Origin: Smallanthus sonchifolius | Taxonomy: Eukaryota; Streptophyta; Magnoliopsida; Asterales; Asteraceae | Assembly (NCBI GenBank): GCA_023525975.1 | Contig: CM042020.1 | Coordinates: 9,254,001-9,318,000, forward strand | Direction: 5' to 3' | DNA length: 64,000 nucleotides | Shown: piece by piece, positions 24,684-35,238 of the stretch | Layout: each line of letters opens with the position of its first letter | How positions within the stretch are numbered: the first letter of the stretch is position 1 | The notes under the pieces: generated by a model | Database searches by the model: none | What the model was told of the DNA's origin: nothing | Seen by the model: the letters and a program-made list of their open reading frames with translations, nothing else | Translations under genes and position numbers: made by a program

Positions 24684-26483
24684 TTAATATGCCTCCATTT
24701 TATTTGATACCGGTGCAGATAAAAGTTTTGTGTCACTTAACTTTGAACCCTTACTTGCAAAAACACGATCCAAATTAGAGAAAACCTTCACTGTCGAAGT
24801 AGCAAATGGTGACTCCCTTACAATTAACTCCGTTATCCATGACTGGTCTCTAGAACTTAATGATCATACATTTCCAATTAACCTCGTGCCAATGCCACTA
24901 GGAAGTTTTGATATCATCATAGGCATGGATTGGCTGTCAAATCACCATGCCGAAGTCATCTGTTTTGAGAAGTGCATCCAAATACCCCTTCCTTCGGGGG
25001 AAACGTTAGGAGTCTTTGGTGAAAAGCCTTGCAAAGGGCTCAAGTTAATGTCATGCACTACCACCCAAAAGTACCTACGAAAGAAGTACGTAGCCTTCCT
25101 AGCCCATATTGTTCAAAAGGATGTCAAAGGGAAGAATATTCAAGACATCCCCATCATCCGGGACTTTCCCGAAGTATTCCCCGAAGACTTATCCGGTCTT
25201 CCACCCGTTCGACAAGTAGAATTTCGCATTGACCTTGTACCCGGGGCTAACCCTGTGGCTAGGGCTCCATACCGTCTTGCACCTTCTGAATTGCAATAAC
25301 TTGCAAGCCAACTCCAAGAGCCCTCCGACAAGGGCTTGATCCGTCCAAGTCATTCACCGTGGGGTGCACCCGTCTTATTCGTCAAGAAGAAGGATGGATC
25401 ATTCCGCATGTGTATTGACTACCGCGAACTCAACAAGCTTACCATCAAGAACCGTTATCCATTGCCTAGGATTGATGACCTCTTCGATCAACTTCAAGGC
25501 TCTACTTGCTTCTCGAAGATTGATCTTCGATCTGGTTATCACCAACTCCGTGTACAAGAGGAAGATATTCCAAAAACTGCCTTCCGAACAAGGTATGGTC
25601 ACTACGAGTTCATGGTCAAGCCTTTTGGGCTAACCAATACACTCGCAGTTTTCATGGACCTCATGAATCGTGTGTGCAAACCGTACCTTGATAAATTCTT
25701 GATCGTCTTCATTGATGTTATCTTAATCTACTCCAAGACTAAATCCGATCATGAGCAACACCTTAGGTTGGTTTTGGACCTCTTGAGGAAAGAGCAACTA
25801 TATGCCAAGTTCTCCAAATGTGAATTTTGGCTAAAGGAGGTTCAATTCCTGGGTCATATCGTCAACGAAAAAGGAATTCATGTTGACCCTGCTAAGATCG
25901 AAGCTATTGAGAATTGGAATGCCCCTAAGACCCCCACCGAAGTTCGTTCATTTCTTGGTATTGCGGGATATTATCGTTGTTTCATTTCAAATTTCTCTAA
26001 GATTGCTGTTCCTCTCACCGCTTTGACCCACAAGGGTAAACCTTATGAATGGGGACCAAAGCAAGAAGAAGCTTTCCAAACTCTCAAGCAAAAGTTGTGC
26101 AATGCTCCTATTTTGACTCTCCCTAATGGGAATGATGATTTAGTCGTCTACTGTGATGCCTCCAACCAAGGTCTCTGTTGTGTCCTCATGCAACGAGGCA
26201 AGGTAATCGATTATGCATCGAGGCAACTTAAGATTCATGAGAAGAATTATACAACGTATGACCTCGAATTGGGTGCGGTTGTATTCGCATTGAATATTTG
26301 GAGACATTACCTCTATGGCAAAAAATGTGTGGTGTTCACCGACCATAAAAGTCTCTAACACATCTTCAACCAAAAAGAACTCAATATGAGGCAAAGACGT
26401 TGGGAATGATGATTTAGTCGTCTACTGTGATGCCTCCAACCAAGGTCTCGGTTGTGTCCTCATGCAACGAGGCAAGGTAATCG
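24684..26483 (+). pseudogene. Array unit 12: PR-RT-RNH, hybrid unit with two stops
   Basis: It is identical to unit 13 from its start to 25109, and to unit 11 from 24847 to its end except one base. This is exactly what an unequal crossover between adjacent units of type 11 and 13 produces. Stops lie at 25297-25299 and 26356-26358, as in unit 11. Confidence 0.93.
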
Positions 26484-28753
26484 TTAATATGCCTCCATTT
26501 TATTTGATACCGGTGCAGATAAAAGTTTTGTGTCACTTAACTTTGAACCCTTACTTGCAAAAACACGATCCAAATTAGAGAAAACCTTCACTGTCGAAGT
26601 AGCAAATGGTGACTCCCTTACAATTAACTCCGTTATCCATGACTGGTCTCTAGAACTTAATGATCATACATTTCCAATTAACCTCGTGCCAATGCCACTA
26701 GGAAGTTTTGATATCATCATAGGCATGGATTGGCTGTCAAATCACCATGCCGAAGTCATCTGTTTTGAGAAGTGCATCCAAATACCCCTTCCTTCGGGGG
26801 AAACGTTAGGAGTCTTTGGTGAAAAGCCTTGCAAAGGGCTCAAGTTAATGTCATGCACTACCACCCAAAAGTACCTACGAAAGAAGTACGTAGCCTTCCT
26901 AGCCCATATCATTCAAACGGAAGTCAAAGAGAAGAATATTCAAGACATCCCCATCATCCGGGACTTTCCCGAAGACTTATCCGGTCTTCCACCCATTCGA
27001 CAAGTAGAATTTCGCATTGACCTTGTACCCAGGGCTAACCCTGTGGCTAGGGCTCCATACCGTCTTGCACCTTCTGAATTGCAAGAACTTGCAAGCCAAC
27101 TCCAAGAGCTCTCCGACAAGGGCTTCATCCGTCCAAGTCATTCACCGTGGGGTGCACCCGTCTTATTCGTCAAGAAGAAGGATGGATCATTCCGCATGTG
27201 TATTGACTACCGCAAACTCAACAAGCTTACCATCAAGAACAGTTATCCATTGCCTAGGATTGATGACCTCTTCGATCAACTTCAAGGCTCTACTTGCTTC
27301 TCGAAGATTGATCTTCGATCTGGTTATCACCAACTCCGTGTACAAGAGGAAGATATTCCAAAAACTGCCTTCCGAACAAGGTATGGTCACTACGAGTTCA
27401 TGGTCATGCCTTTTGCGCTAACCAATGCACTCGCAGTTTTCATGGACCTCATGAATCGTGTGTGCAAACCGTACCTTGATAAATTCTTGATCGTCTTCAT
27501 TGATCTTATCTTAATCTACTCCAAGACTAAATCCGATCATGAGCAACACCTTAGGTTGGTTTTGGACCTCTTGAGGAAAGAGCAACTATATGCCAAGTTC
27601 TCCAAATGTGAATTTTGGCTAAAGGAGGTTCAATTCCTAGGTCATATCGTCAATGAAAAAGGAATTCATGTTGACCCTGCTAAGATCAAAGCTATTGAGA
27701 ATTGGAATACCCCTAAGACCCCCACCGAAGTTCGTTCATTTCTTGGTCTTGCGGGATATTATCGTCGTTTCATTTCAAATTTCTCTAAGATTGCTGTTCC
27801 TCTCACCGCTTTGACCCACAAGGGTAAACCTTACGAATGGGGACCAAAGCAAGAAGAAGATTTCCAAACTCTCAAGCAAAAGTTGTGCAATGCTCCTATT
27901 TTGACTCTCCCTGATAGGAATGATGATTTAGTCATCTACTGTGATGCCTCCAACCAAGGTCTCTGTTGTGTCCTCATGCAACGAGGCAAGGTAATCGCTT
28001 ATGCATCGAGGCAACTTAAGATTCATGAGAAGAATTATACAACGCACGACCTCGAATTTGGTGCGGTTGTATTCGCATTGAAGATTTGGAGACATTACCT
28101 CTATGGCACAAAATGTGTGGTGTTCACCGACCATAAAAGTCTCCAACACATCTTCAACCAAAAAGAACTCAATATGAGGCAAAGACGTTGGGTTGAACTC
28201 CTTAACGACTATGACTGCGAGATTTGTTACCATCCCAGCAAAGCGAATGTTGTAGCTGACGCTTTGAGTCGAAAGGACCATGTCATGCTTCATTGTGTCC
28301 AAATTCAAACCAACATGCAGAATCGTATCCTAGAAGCTCAACACGTCTCGGTCACCGAGGGTAACATGTACGAGGAAATGTCGTGTGGTGTTGAACTTCA
28401 GCTTGAATCAAAACCCAATGGCTTACTTTATTACTTGAACCGTATTTGGGTTCCCGGTCGCGATGATCTCCATGCATTTCTCATGAACGAGGCACACAAG
28501 ACTCGTTATTCTATCCATCCTGGTGCAGATAAAATGTACCAAGATCTTCGCCATCAATATTGGTGGCTCGGTATGAAGAAAGAGATTGCCCTCTATGTTG
28601 CCAAATGTCTAACTTGCTCCAAAGTCAAAGCCGAACATCAACGTCCTTCCGGTTTACTTGAACAACCGGAAATTCCCATGTGGAAATGGGAGAACTTAGC
28701 TATGGATTTTATTACCAAACTCCCTCGCACCTCAAGTGGTTATGATAGCATAT
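26484..28753 (+). pseudogene. Array unit 13 fused to the single-copy RNH end and integrase
   Basis: The frame is open from 26488 to a TAG at 28753-28755. The protease-RT linker lacks four residues (a 12-bp deletion before EDLSGLP). The palm motif is FIDL (CTT, 27505-27507), not FIDV. This is the only unit with the complete RNase H, including the C-terminal catalytic Asp in VVADALSRK. It passes into the integrase zinc-binding region: the H-H-C-C pattern is visible in SIHPGADKMYQDLRHQYWW and CLTC, followed by the first catalytic Asp in AMDFITKLP. It represents the original 3' part of pol. Confidence 0.92.
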
Positions 28754-28755
28754 AG

Positions 28756-29634
28756 GTGATCATTGACCGCCTCACCAAATCTGCTCATTTCTTGCCTATC
28801 CGTGAAGATTATCGGGTTGGGAAATTGGCCCGAATCTACATTGACGAAATTGTGAGCCGTCACGGTGTTCCCTTAAACATAAACTCCGATAGAGATGCTC
28901 GGTTCACCTCCCGTTTCTGGCAATCTCTCCAAACTGCTCTTGGCACGCGATTGAATTTGAGCACGGCTTACCATCCCCAGACTGATGGTCAGACCGAGGG
29001 TACAATTCAAACTCTTGAGGACATGCTTAGAGCTTGTGTAATTGATTTTGGTGGTAGTTGGGATTCACATCTATCCCTAATTGAGTTCTCTTACAACAAT
29101 AGCTACCACACAAGTATCAACATGGCTCCATTTGAAGCTCTCTATGGTCGTAAGTGTCATTCTCCTATCTGTTGAAACGAGATTGGTGAAGAACAAATCA
29201 TCGGTCCCGAGCTAATTCAAGAAACATCCGACAAGATTATCCAAATACGTGACAACATTCAAGTAGCGAGGAGTCGGCAAAAGAGTTATGCCGACAAACG
29301 ACGAAAACCCTTGGAATTCCAAGTCGGTGACCTGGTTCTTCTAAAGGTGTCTCCGTGGAAGGGTGTGATTCATTTTGGAAAGAAAGGCAAGTTAGCACCT
29401 CGCTATGTGGGTCCATTCAAGATCCTTGAAGGGATTGGAAAAGTGGCTTACAAACTCGAGTTACCTCCATCACTTGGCAATGTGCATCCTACATTTCATG
29501 TGTCTAATCTGAAGAAATGCCTTGCTGATGAGAATCTCCATATACCTCTTGACGACGTGCGCGCTGACGAAACGATGCACTTCGTTGAGAGACCGGTAGA
29601 AATCTTGGATCGTGAGATCAAGCAGCTCAAGTGA
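28756..29634 (+). pseudogene. Gypsy integrase core and C-terminal region, two stops
   Basis: In the same frame as unit 13. The core keeps the second catalytic Asp in NSDRDARFTSRFW and the Glu in QTDGQTEGTIQTL, and continues to NNSYHTSINMAPFEALYGR. Stops are the TAG at 28753-28755, a TGA at 29173-29175 (a Trp position after SPIC) and a TGA at 29632-29634. The C-terminal domain (FQVGDLVLLKVSPWKGVIHFGKKGKLAPRYVGPF) is a typical gypsy integrase tail. All the stops are consistent with C-to-T or G-to-A changes, as expected from deamination of methylated DNA. Confidence 0.9.
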
Positions 29635-29796
29635 AGCCGTATCCCTATTGTCAAAGTTCGTTGGGAATCAAAACGTGGTCCTGAGTTTACATGGGAACAG
29701 AGGACCAAATGAAGCTCAAGTACCCCCACCTCTTTGCTGATACAGTCGCCCCAACTAGCTAAATTTCGGGACGAATGTCCCTCAAAATGGGGATAC
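29635..29796 (+). pseudogene. Gypsy chromodomain-like tail and polypurine tract
   Basis: After the stop at 29632 the frame continues SRIPIVKVRWESKRGPEFTWE, the C-terminal chromodomain-like motif of Tekay-type chromoviruses, which in relatives guides integration to chromatin. A one-base loss near 29700 shifts the frame. The purine-rich AAAATGGGGATAC immediately before 29797 is the expected polypurine tract for plus-strand priming. Confidence 0.75.
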
Positions 29797-32698
29797 TGTA
29801 ACATTTCTGATTTTACTATCTTTATTTTCAATTCAATGTAACACATTTCAATTCCAAAATCTAGTGCATTGGTTTATTCTATTCATACCAACAATTAAAC
29901 ACTAGGTTCCAATGCAAATTCACGAGTATACATTATTAAAATCCTATATATATGGATATATCTATGTAAATATCAAACAAATACATACTCACATATATAC
30001 TTTTATCCAATTAACAAGGAATTACTCGTTCGCTTGAACCCCAAAACATTTGAATCTTAGTTTGAACCCCACACTCTCAAATTTTGACTTCGAAACCTCA
30101 ATTTTGACTTTCCTTTGACTCAATTGACTTTCAAAAGTCAAAGTGGCCAAATTCGTGAAAATCCAAGGCTGCCTTCGACGATTTCTGGTTGGTTTGGACT
30201 ACTCGTGATTACCCAAACAAAAATCGACCCCATTTCGGCCCAAGTAACATCTCATTTCGATCGATTAGGCGGCATATTCAAATTTTGAACAGATTTGACT
30301 TTGGATAGTCAAAATCCGTGTCAATCCACATTCAATTCAAGGAATTAACGCGTCCAAATCCCGCGATTCACTCGCCAGTCAACCCCGAGTGTACCTGGAC
30401 CATTATCATACCAAATTCATTCCCAAATCGATGGATTAACGCTAAATCAGTCGCCCGTAACCATTGCGGACAAAATTGAAATTGAATCGGTTATTACACA
30501 CAAAATTAATCAAATTAAACCTCTCTCTCACTCGCGTATACCTCCACACAAACCCTCCCAACCTCTGTTTAATCCGCATTCCACCTTTGGACGCCTGTCG
30601 ACCATCAAGAACAGCCGTAACAAAATTGTAGCCGTCTGCATTCGTGCCCAAACCAATCAAGTAAGTTCTTACATCATTCGGTTCGTTTTTCAGAGCACAT
30701 CAATATCCCCTTACCAATTCGTGTCTACAGAACATATCGAGACTGATTGGGGCTAGGGTTCATGGTGGGTTGGATCGCATTTGAATTCTGGTTTGTTTTA
30801 GTATCGTGTTTTAATCATTTAGAATCCGTATTCAATCAGTGACACCACCTGGTCCGGCCGGTAAGTCACTGCGCCGCCGAACCAGGTGGCGTGGGTTCGA
30901 AACCCACAAACACCGGACCTTTTTGCGAAAGCCTCAAACCCAAACCCGGTTCCCATGTAGACCCGCGTTAATACATTTAGGAACCATCCAAGTACACGGG
31001 AGTGTCCCCTGGTCTAGTGGTCTTTGCGCACTAACCATACAGAAACCACCCGGGTTCGAACGGGGTGGTCTGCATTATTTTTTTTAAATCAGTTTTAAAG
31101 CTTCGAAAATTTTAAAAAAATTATTTTTATAAACTTTACAAATGTTAGAACAGATTGAAACCAGTTTTATAATTTTTACTTAAAAATCCCTATTTTTATA
31201 AAATTTTGTATTGAATACTCAATTAAAATTTTGTATTTATTTTGAGTAAATTATTTATTAAAATTGGGGACAATTTTATAAACACTTTATACAAAGTTGT
31301 ATAAAAATTTAAACTTTATTTTAACACAATAAAATCAGACTTATAAATTTTCAATATGAATTCATTTTATTTTGAAATTATAAAAAAAAAATTTGTACAT
31401 TAAATAATTAATGCAAAAATCTAAATATTTAAATTTATTTGTCAAACAAAAACAATTGATTTAATAAAATTTATAAATAATCAACTTTATTTAAAACGAG
31501 CGAATATTTATTGCTAAATGGTAAATAAATAAATAAAAGTTAATTATTATAAAGGTAAATGTATATTTTACTGTACACATAAATATTATTTACACAACTT
31601 TATATTTACGCATCGTTATAAATAAATAAATAAAGTAAAATTTATTTATTTAATTTATATTTAATATAATACACACACTATTTTATAACTAAATAAATAA
31701 ATAACAACTATTTAATTTTATTTAGTTATTCAAACCCAAACCCTAACTTCAATCATTTTAAAATATTCATTTCAAACTTTCGTTTTATAAAAACACTCAT
31801 TCAAGTACAAACACAATAACCTACACACTTCCTTTCAATCTACAAATAAAACCCTTCGTACACACATCCATACCAATCCTAGACTTGACCATAGACTATT
31901 GTGCACATTGTTTAACCTAGATTTATAAACATTACACTCTAGGTTGACGTTGTAAGTTACAAGGAACACCTTGCTACCTAGACTCTTGTGCTAGCAACAT
32001 CTTTGATACAGGTGAGTATTACATCGCCCCTTTTACTCTTTACACTTTTTGGGGTGAAACATGAACTCTATACACATAATTGTTTACAATTACACAAACT
32101 ACACAAACACAAATCCTCTTTACATTCATGTATACAAAATTTGAGCTTTATGTTTGAGTGCTAGGTGTGTTAACTGTTTGTGTGCAATTTATGTGCAATC
32201 AATAACTATTCAAGCCGACGGTTAACAATGATAGATCTATTGAGTCTGACAAACCCACCCAGATTGGGGTGATTGTTACCGACAACACAATTTGCATGCT
32301 AGTTACAAAGGTTTGATTGTACTTTGGTTACACAATAGTTGCTCCCCATAAATGCCTTATTTTATCATGTTATGTAAGGATTTGTTTAATCACATCTATA
32401 CACTATCTATGCACAAACCTATGTATGCTCACCAACTTTTTAGTTGACCTTATTTTATTCATGTTTCAGGTGCTAATGTGTGAGTTTGATCAAGACATGC
32501 TACACTTAAGTTTGGACTTAGTTAATATAAATTCAAAGAAAAATTTGTATTTTCATTTATGTACTTGTTGAATTATGCTATTTTTGTTTGAATGGAAATG
32601 AATTTACTGATTAATATATTACAAGTTAGTCAACCTTGAGCTCATGAACAGTCTACATGTCCCGCCCCGACGTTTCCGCCGTCGGTTGGGGTGTGACA
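29797..32698 (+). repeat. 3' LTR of the gypsy element
   Basis: The LTR is 2.90 kb, begins TGTAACA and ends TGTGACA. It carries the same AT-rich centre and both tRNA-like modules: A box at 30850 with B box at 30895-30903, and A box at 31010-31020 with B box at 31054-31062 (last base changed). The target duplication GACAA follows at 32699-32703. No gene was found in it. Confidence 0.94.
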
Positions 32699-32703
32699 GA
32701 CAA

Positions 32704-33300
32704 TTCACCCATGTTACTCATTTCAAACTTGGACTTCATCACCTGCTCGAATTCCCTACACATCCCTTCATTTGTAGATAAAAAAATAATGTCGTCGACA
32801 TATACTTGTACAAGAAGAATGTCACCTCATGCTTTCCTAATGAAGAGGGTCGAGTCAATCTGTCCAAGGTCGAAACCATTAGACAATAGATGCTTAGATA
32901 ATGTCTCATACCGCGGTGCTTGATGAAGACCTTAAAGTGCTTTGTCGAGCTTATACACTTTATTGATATTATGCGGTTCTTCAAAGCCGGGAGGTTGAGT
33001 GACATAGACCTCTTCATTTACTTTTCCATATAGGAAAGCACTCTTTACATCAAGTTGATAGACCTTGAAGCCGATATATGTGGCATAAGCCAAGAACAGT
33101 CGAATGGCCTCAATTCTAGCAACTGGGGCATATACTTCCGTGTAATCCAAGCCCTCTTGTTGATAAAAACCCTGAACAACCAATCTTGCTTTGTTCTTCA
33201 CAACCACATGACGATCATCCGTCTTGCATTTGAACACCCATCTGGTTCCAATTGGTTGAAAGCCTTTTGGCAAGTCAACCAAATCCCACACGTGCAACTT
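32704..33300 (-). pseudogene. Copia-1 reverse transcriptase, N-terminal and palm part
   Basis: Minus-strand Ty1/copia RT: WDLVDLPKGFQPIGTRWVFK, KARLVVQGF, YAPVARIEAIRLFLA, QLDVKSAFLYG, and further on the palm motif QVYVDDIIF, with both catalytic Asp intact. A stop (TAA) at 32932-32934 replaces a Tyr codon after KAL, and two residues seem missing just after it. The frame runs to the GACAA duplication and continues on 300-1. The upstream boundary is a TAA at 33301-33303 separating it from the integrase region. Confidence 0.9.
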
Positions 33301-35238
33301 TTAGAATTGAGACAATTCATCTTGCATCGCCTCAATCCAGCAGTTGTTCGCGAGAGCCTCTTTCACATTTTTCGGCTCTAACTGGGACACGAATGCAGCA
33401 TGCAGACATGTTTCCATGACACCAGTGTTAAGTATCTCCGAGTAAAGACTAATGTTCTCTGTAATGGTTCGATGACGAGTCTGAACACCGGCATGAGGAT
33501 CACCAATAATGATGTCGATTGGATGATTCTTATGCACTCTCATCTCTGGTACATTCGGTTCCTGAATTTCTGAATCGAGATTAGTGCTTAACTCCCCCAT
33601 TTCCTGTGTTCCAGAAGAAGAAGATTCAATGTTAATTGGATCAGCTGGAGCTTCATTTCCTACAGTTGTGTTAGGATTAGCTTGAGCATCATCTCCATCA
33701 ACATGAACATCTTCACTGTTATCACTGTCATGAGTTCCAGATGCAGATGCATCATTGGAATCAGGAGTTGCAATCGGTACAGTAGCACGAGTAGAGAAAC
33801 TGGAGTCATCGCCGCCACCCAATAATTCATAAACATTTGCGGCGTCAACTGCAGATAGATCAGGAAGATTGAATGACTTGAATAGCGCATCATAAACAAA
33901 TCCCCAAGCTGGACCTGCTGGTTCTGGTGGAATGCTATGTTTACTGCAATCCACTTCAAACCATTCCTCGACAGTACGAGTTCCTATATTGTACACTCTC
34001 TTACAAGGCGAGTTGGCAACGTATCCTAAGAAGATGCCTTCCACCACTTTTGCATGAAACTTAGACTCGCGGTCTTTGTATTGTAGTAATAAGGAACTGG
34101 GACTACCAAAAGGAACTAGGTAATCAAGATTGGGAAGTCGATTGTTGATCAACTCGTAACAAGTCTTGTTGTGCCTCTTCACAACTAGAACTCTGTTTAA
34201 GACGTGACAAACTGTATTAACTGCTTCTGCCCAGAAAGTGACATGAAGCTTTGCATCCGACAGCATAGTCCTTGCAGTCTCAATCAATGTTATGTTCTTC
34301 CGTTCTGCAACTCCATTCTGCTGAGGTGTGTACGGGGTGCTGAATTCGTGACGGATCCCCTTCTTGAGACAGAAAAGTTCCGTCAAATTATTCTTGAACT
34401 TAGTTCCGTTGTCACTCCTTATTCTTCTAACCTTCAGCTTGCAAAGAGATTCCAAGCTCAGGATCAGGTATTGAAGAATATCAACAGTCTCGTCCTTTTT
34501 ACCTAAAAAATGCACCCAAGAAAAACGTGAGAAATCATCAGTTACAACCAGACAGAACGACTTACCTCCAATACTCCTGATACTTATGGGGCCAAACAGA
34601 TCCATGTGTAATAGCTCCAAAGGGGTATTAATGGAGTTTTGGAGCTTGGGCTTGTAAGACTTCCGCTGCTGTTTGCCCTTTTTATAAGGCATACAGTCAT
34701 CTGCAACGGTAAATCTCAGCTTAGGAACCCCTGTTACCAAACCGTTTCGGACCAGATGATTCATTTTACGATAAGAAATATGTCCGATTTTCCTATGCCA
34801 CAAGATAGAGTCAAGCTCTGTCTCTTTTGTAAGCAAACAAGTAGCAACTGATGAGGTGGTTGTTGCCACGCTCATATCAATCTGATAGGTGTCGTTTGTC
34901 CTTGGCGCTCTCATCAGAATCCAGTCTTCAGGAACTTCAAAACTAGGCTTGAGAATCAAGCATTCATTCTTATCAAACATCACTGAGTACTCATTGTCGC
35001 ACATTTGGGAGACACTCAGCAGGTTATGCTTCAGCTGCTCGCAAAAGTTGACATTGTCAAAACTGACACAACCATTTGATACCACGCCTTGACACGTGAT
35101 ACTGCCGCCTTTCTCTCCAGCAAAGGCCACATCGTCTTGAAGCAAGGCCATGTTTCCTGTCATGTGTCGGGAGCATCCACTATCTACATACCAGCGGTTA
35201 GAGATAGTACCCTTTGGACGTCCCTGCACGAGTAACAA
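33301..35238 (-). pseudogene. Copia-1 protease, GAG-pre-integrase and integrase
   Basis: The frame contains the aspartic protease motif RWYVDSGCSRHMTG. A GAG-pre-integrase segment follows (LWHRKIGHISYRKM...), in which the CXXC partner Cys is replaced (CMPYKKGKQ). The integrase core has its Asp in HMDLFGP, Asp in RSDNGTKF and Glu in NGVAERKN. A long acidic, low-complexity linker then leads to the RT. It is in a different frame from the upstream gag-like ORF, so a one-base frameshift lies near 35240. It ends with an in-frame TAA at 33301-33303. About 645 codons without an upstream ATG. Confidence 0.9.

Larger units (their letters stand above)
5162..28192 (+). repeat. Tandem array of 13 PR-RT-RNH units, period 1800 bp, inside the gypsy element
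   Basis: Thirteen direct copies start at 5162, 6962, 8488, 10288, 12088, 13888, 15688, 17488, 19288, 21088, 22884, 24684 and 26484. Nine of the twelve internal periods other than units 2, 10 and the last boundary can be read directly as 1800; unit 2 is 1526 and unit 10 is 1796. Each of units 1-12 comprises protease, reverse transcriptase, most of RNase H up to a GTTGGG, then a 79-bp patch copied from the start of RNase H, which abuts the protease of the next unit. The last unit continues instead into the rest of RNase H and integrase. Units differ from each other by scattered substitutions, stops and small indels, so this is not a simple sequence duplication artefact. Gag and integrase are single copy. 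Confidence 0.97.
301..32698 (+). mobile_element. Ty3/gypsy LTR retrotransposon, chromovirus (Tekay/Del-like), enlarged by an internal tandem array
   Basis: This is a full-length element with LTRs at 301-3219 and 29797-32698, a primer-binding site at 3223, a polypurine tract just before 29797, and a perfect 5-bp target duplication GACAA at 296-300 and 32699-32703. The domain order gag, PR, RT, RNH, IN and a C-terminal chromodomain-like tail is that of Ty3/gypsy chromoviruses. The long LTRs and initiator-Met primer site suit the Tekay/Del lineage. Without the twelve extra PR-RT-RNH units it would be about 11 kb, an ordinary size for that lineage; with them it is 32.4 kb. It cannot be autonomous: gag, pol and IN carry in-frame stops, and every RT copy lacks a catalytic Asp. 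It is inserted in a minus-strand copia element. Confidence 0.93.

Noticed and set aside
5507..26394. Recurring short frames in other phases of every array unit (about 66, 67, 84 and 134 codons)
   Set aside because: They repeat only because the unit repeats, lie antisense or out of phase with PR-RT-RNH, and carry no independent motif.
5162..28192. The whole array as an assembly artefact
   Set aside because: Each unit has its own substitutions, indels and stops, and the hybrid and deletion units follow biological expectations. Read support cannot be checked here, so exact copy number stays uncertain.
29635..29796. An envelope-like gene downstream of gypsy integrase
   Set aside because: Only the chromodomain-like tail and polypurine tract fit in the space before the LTR.
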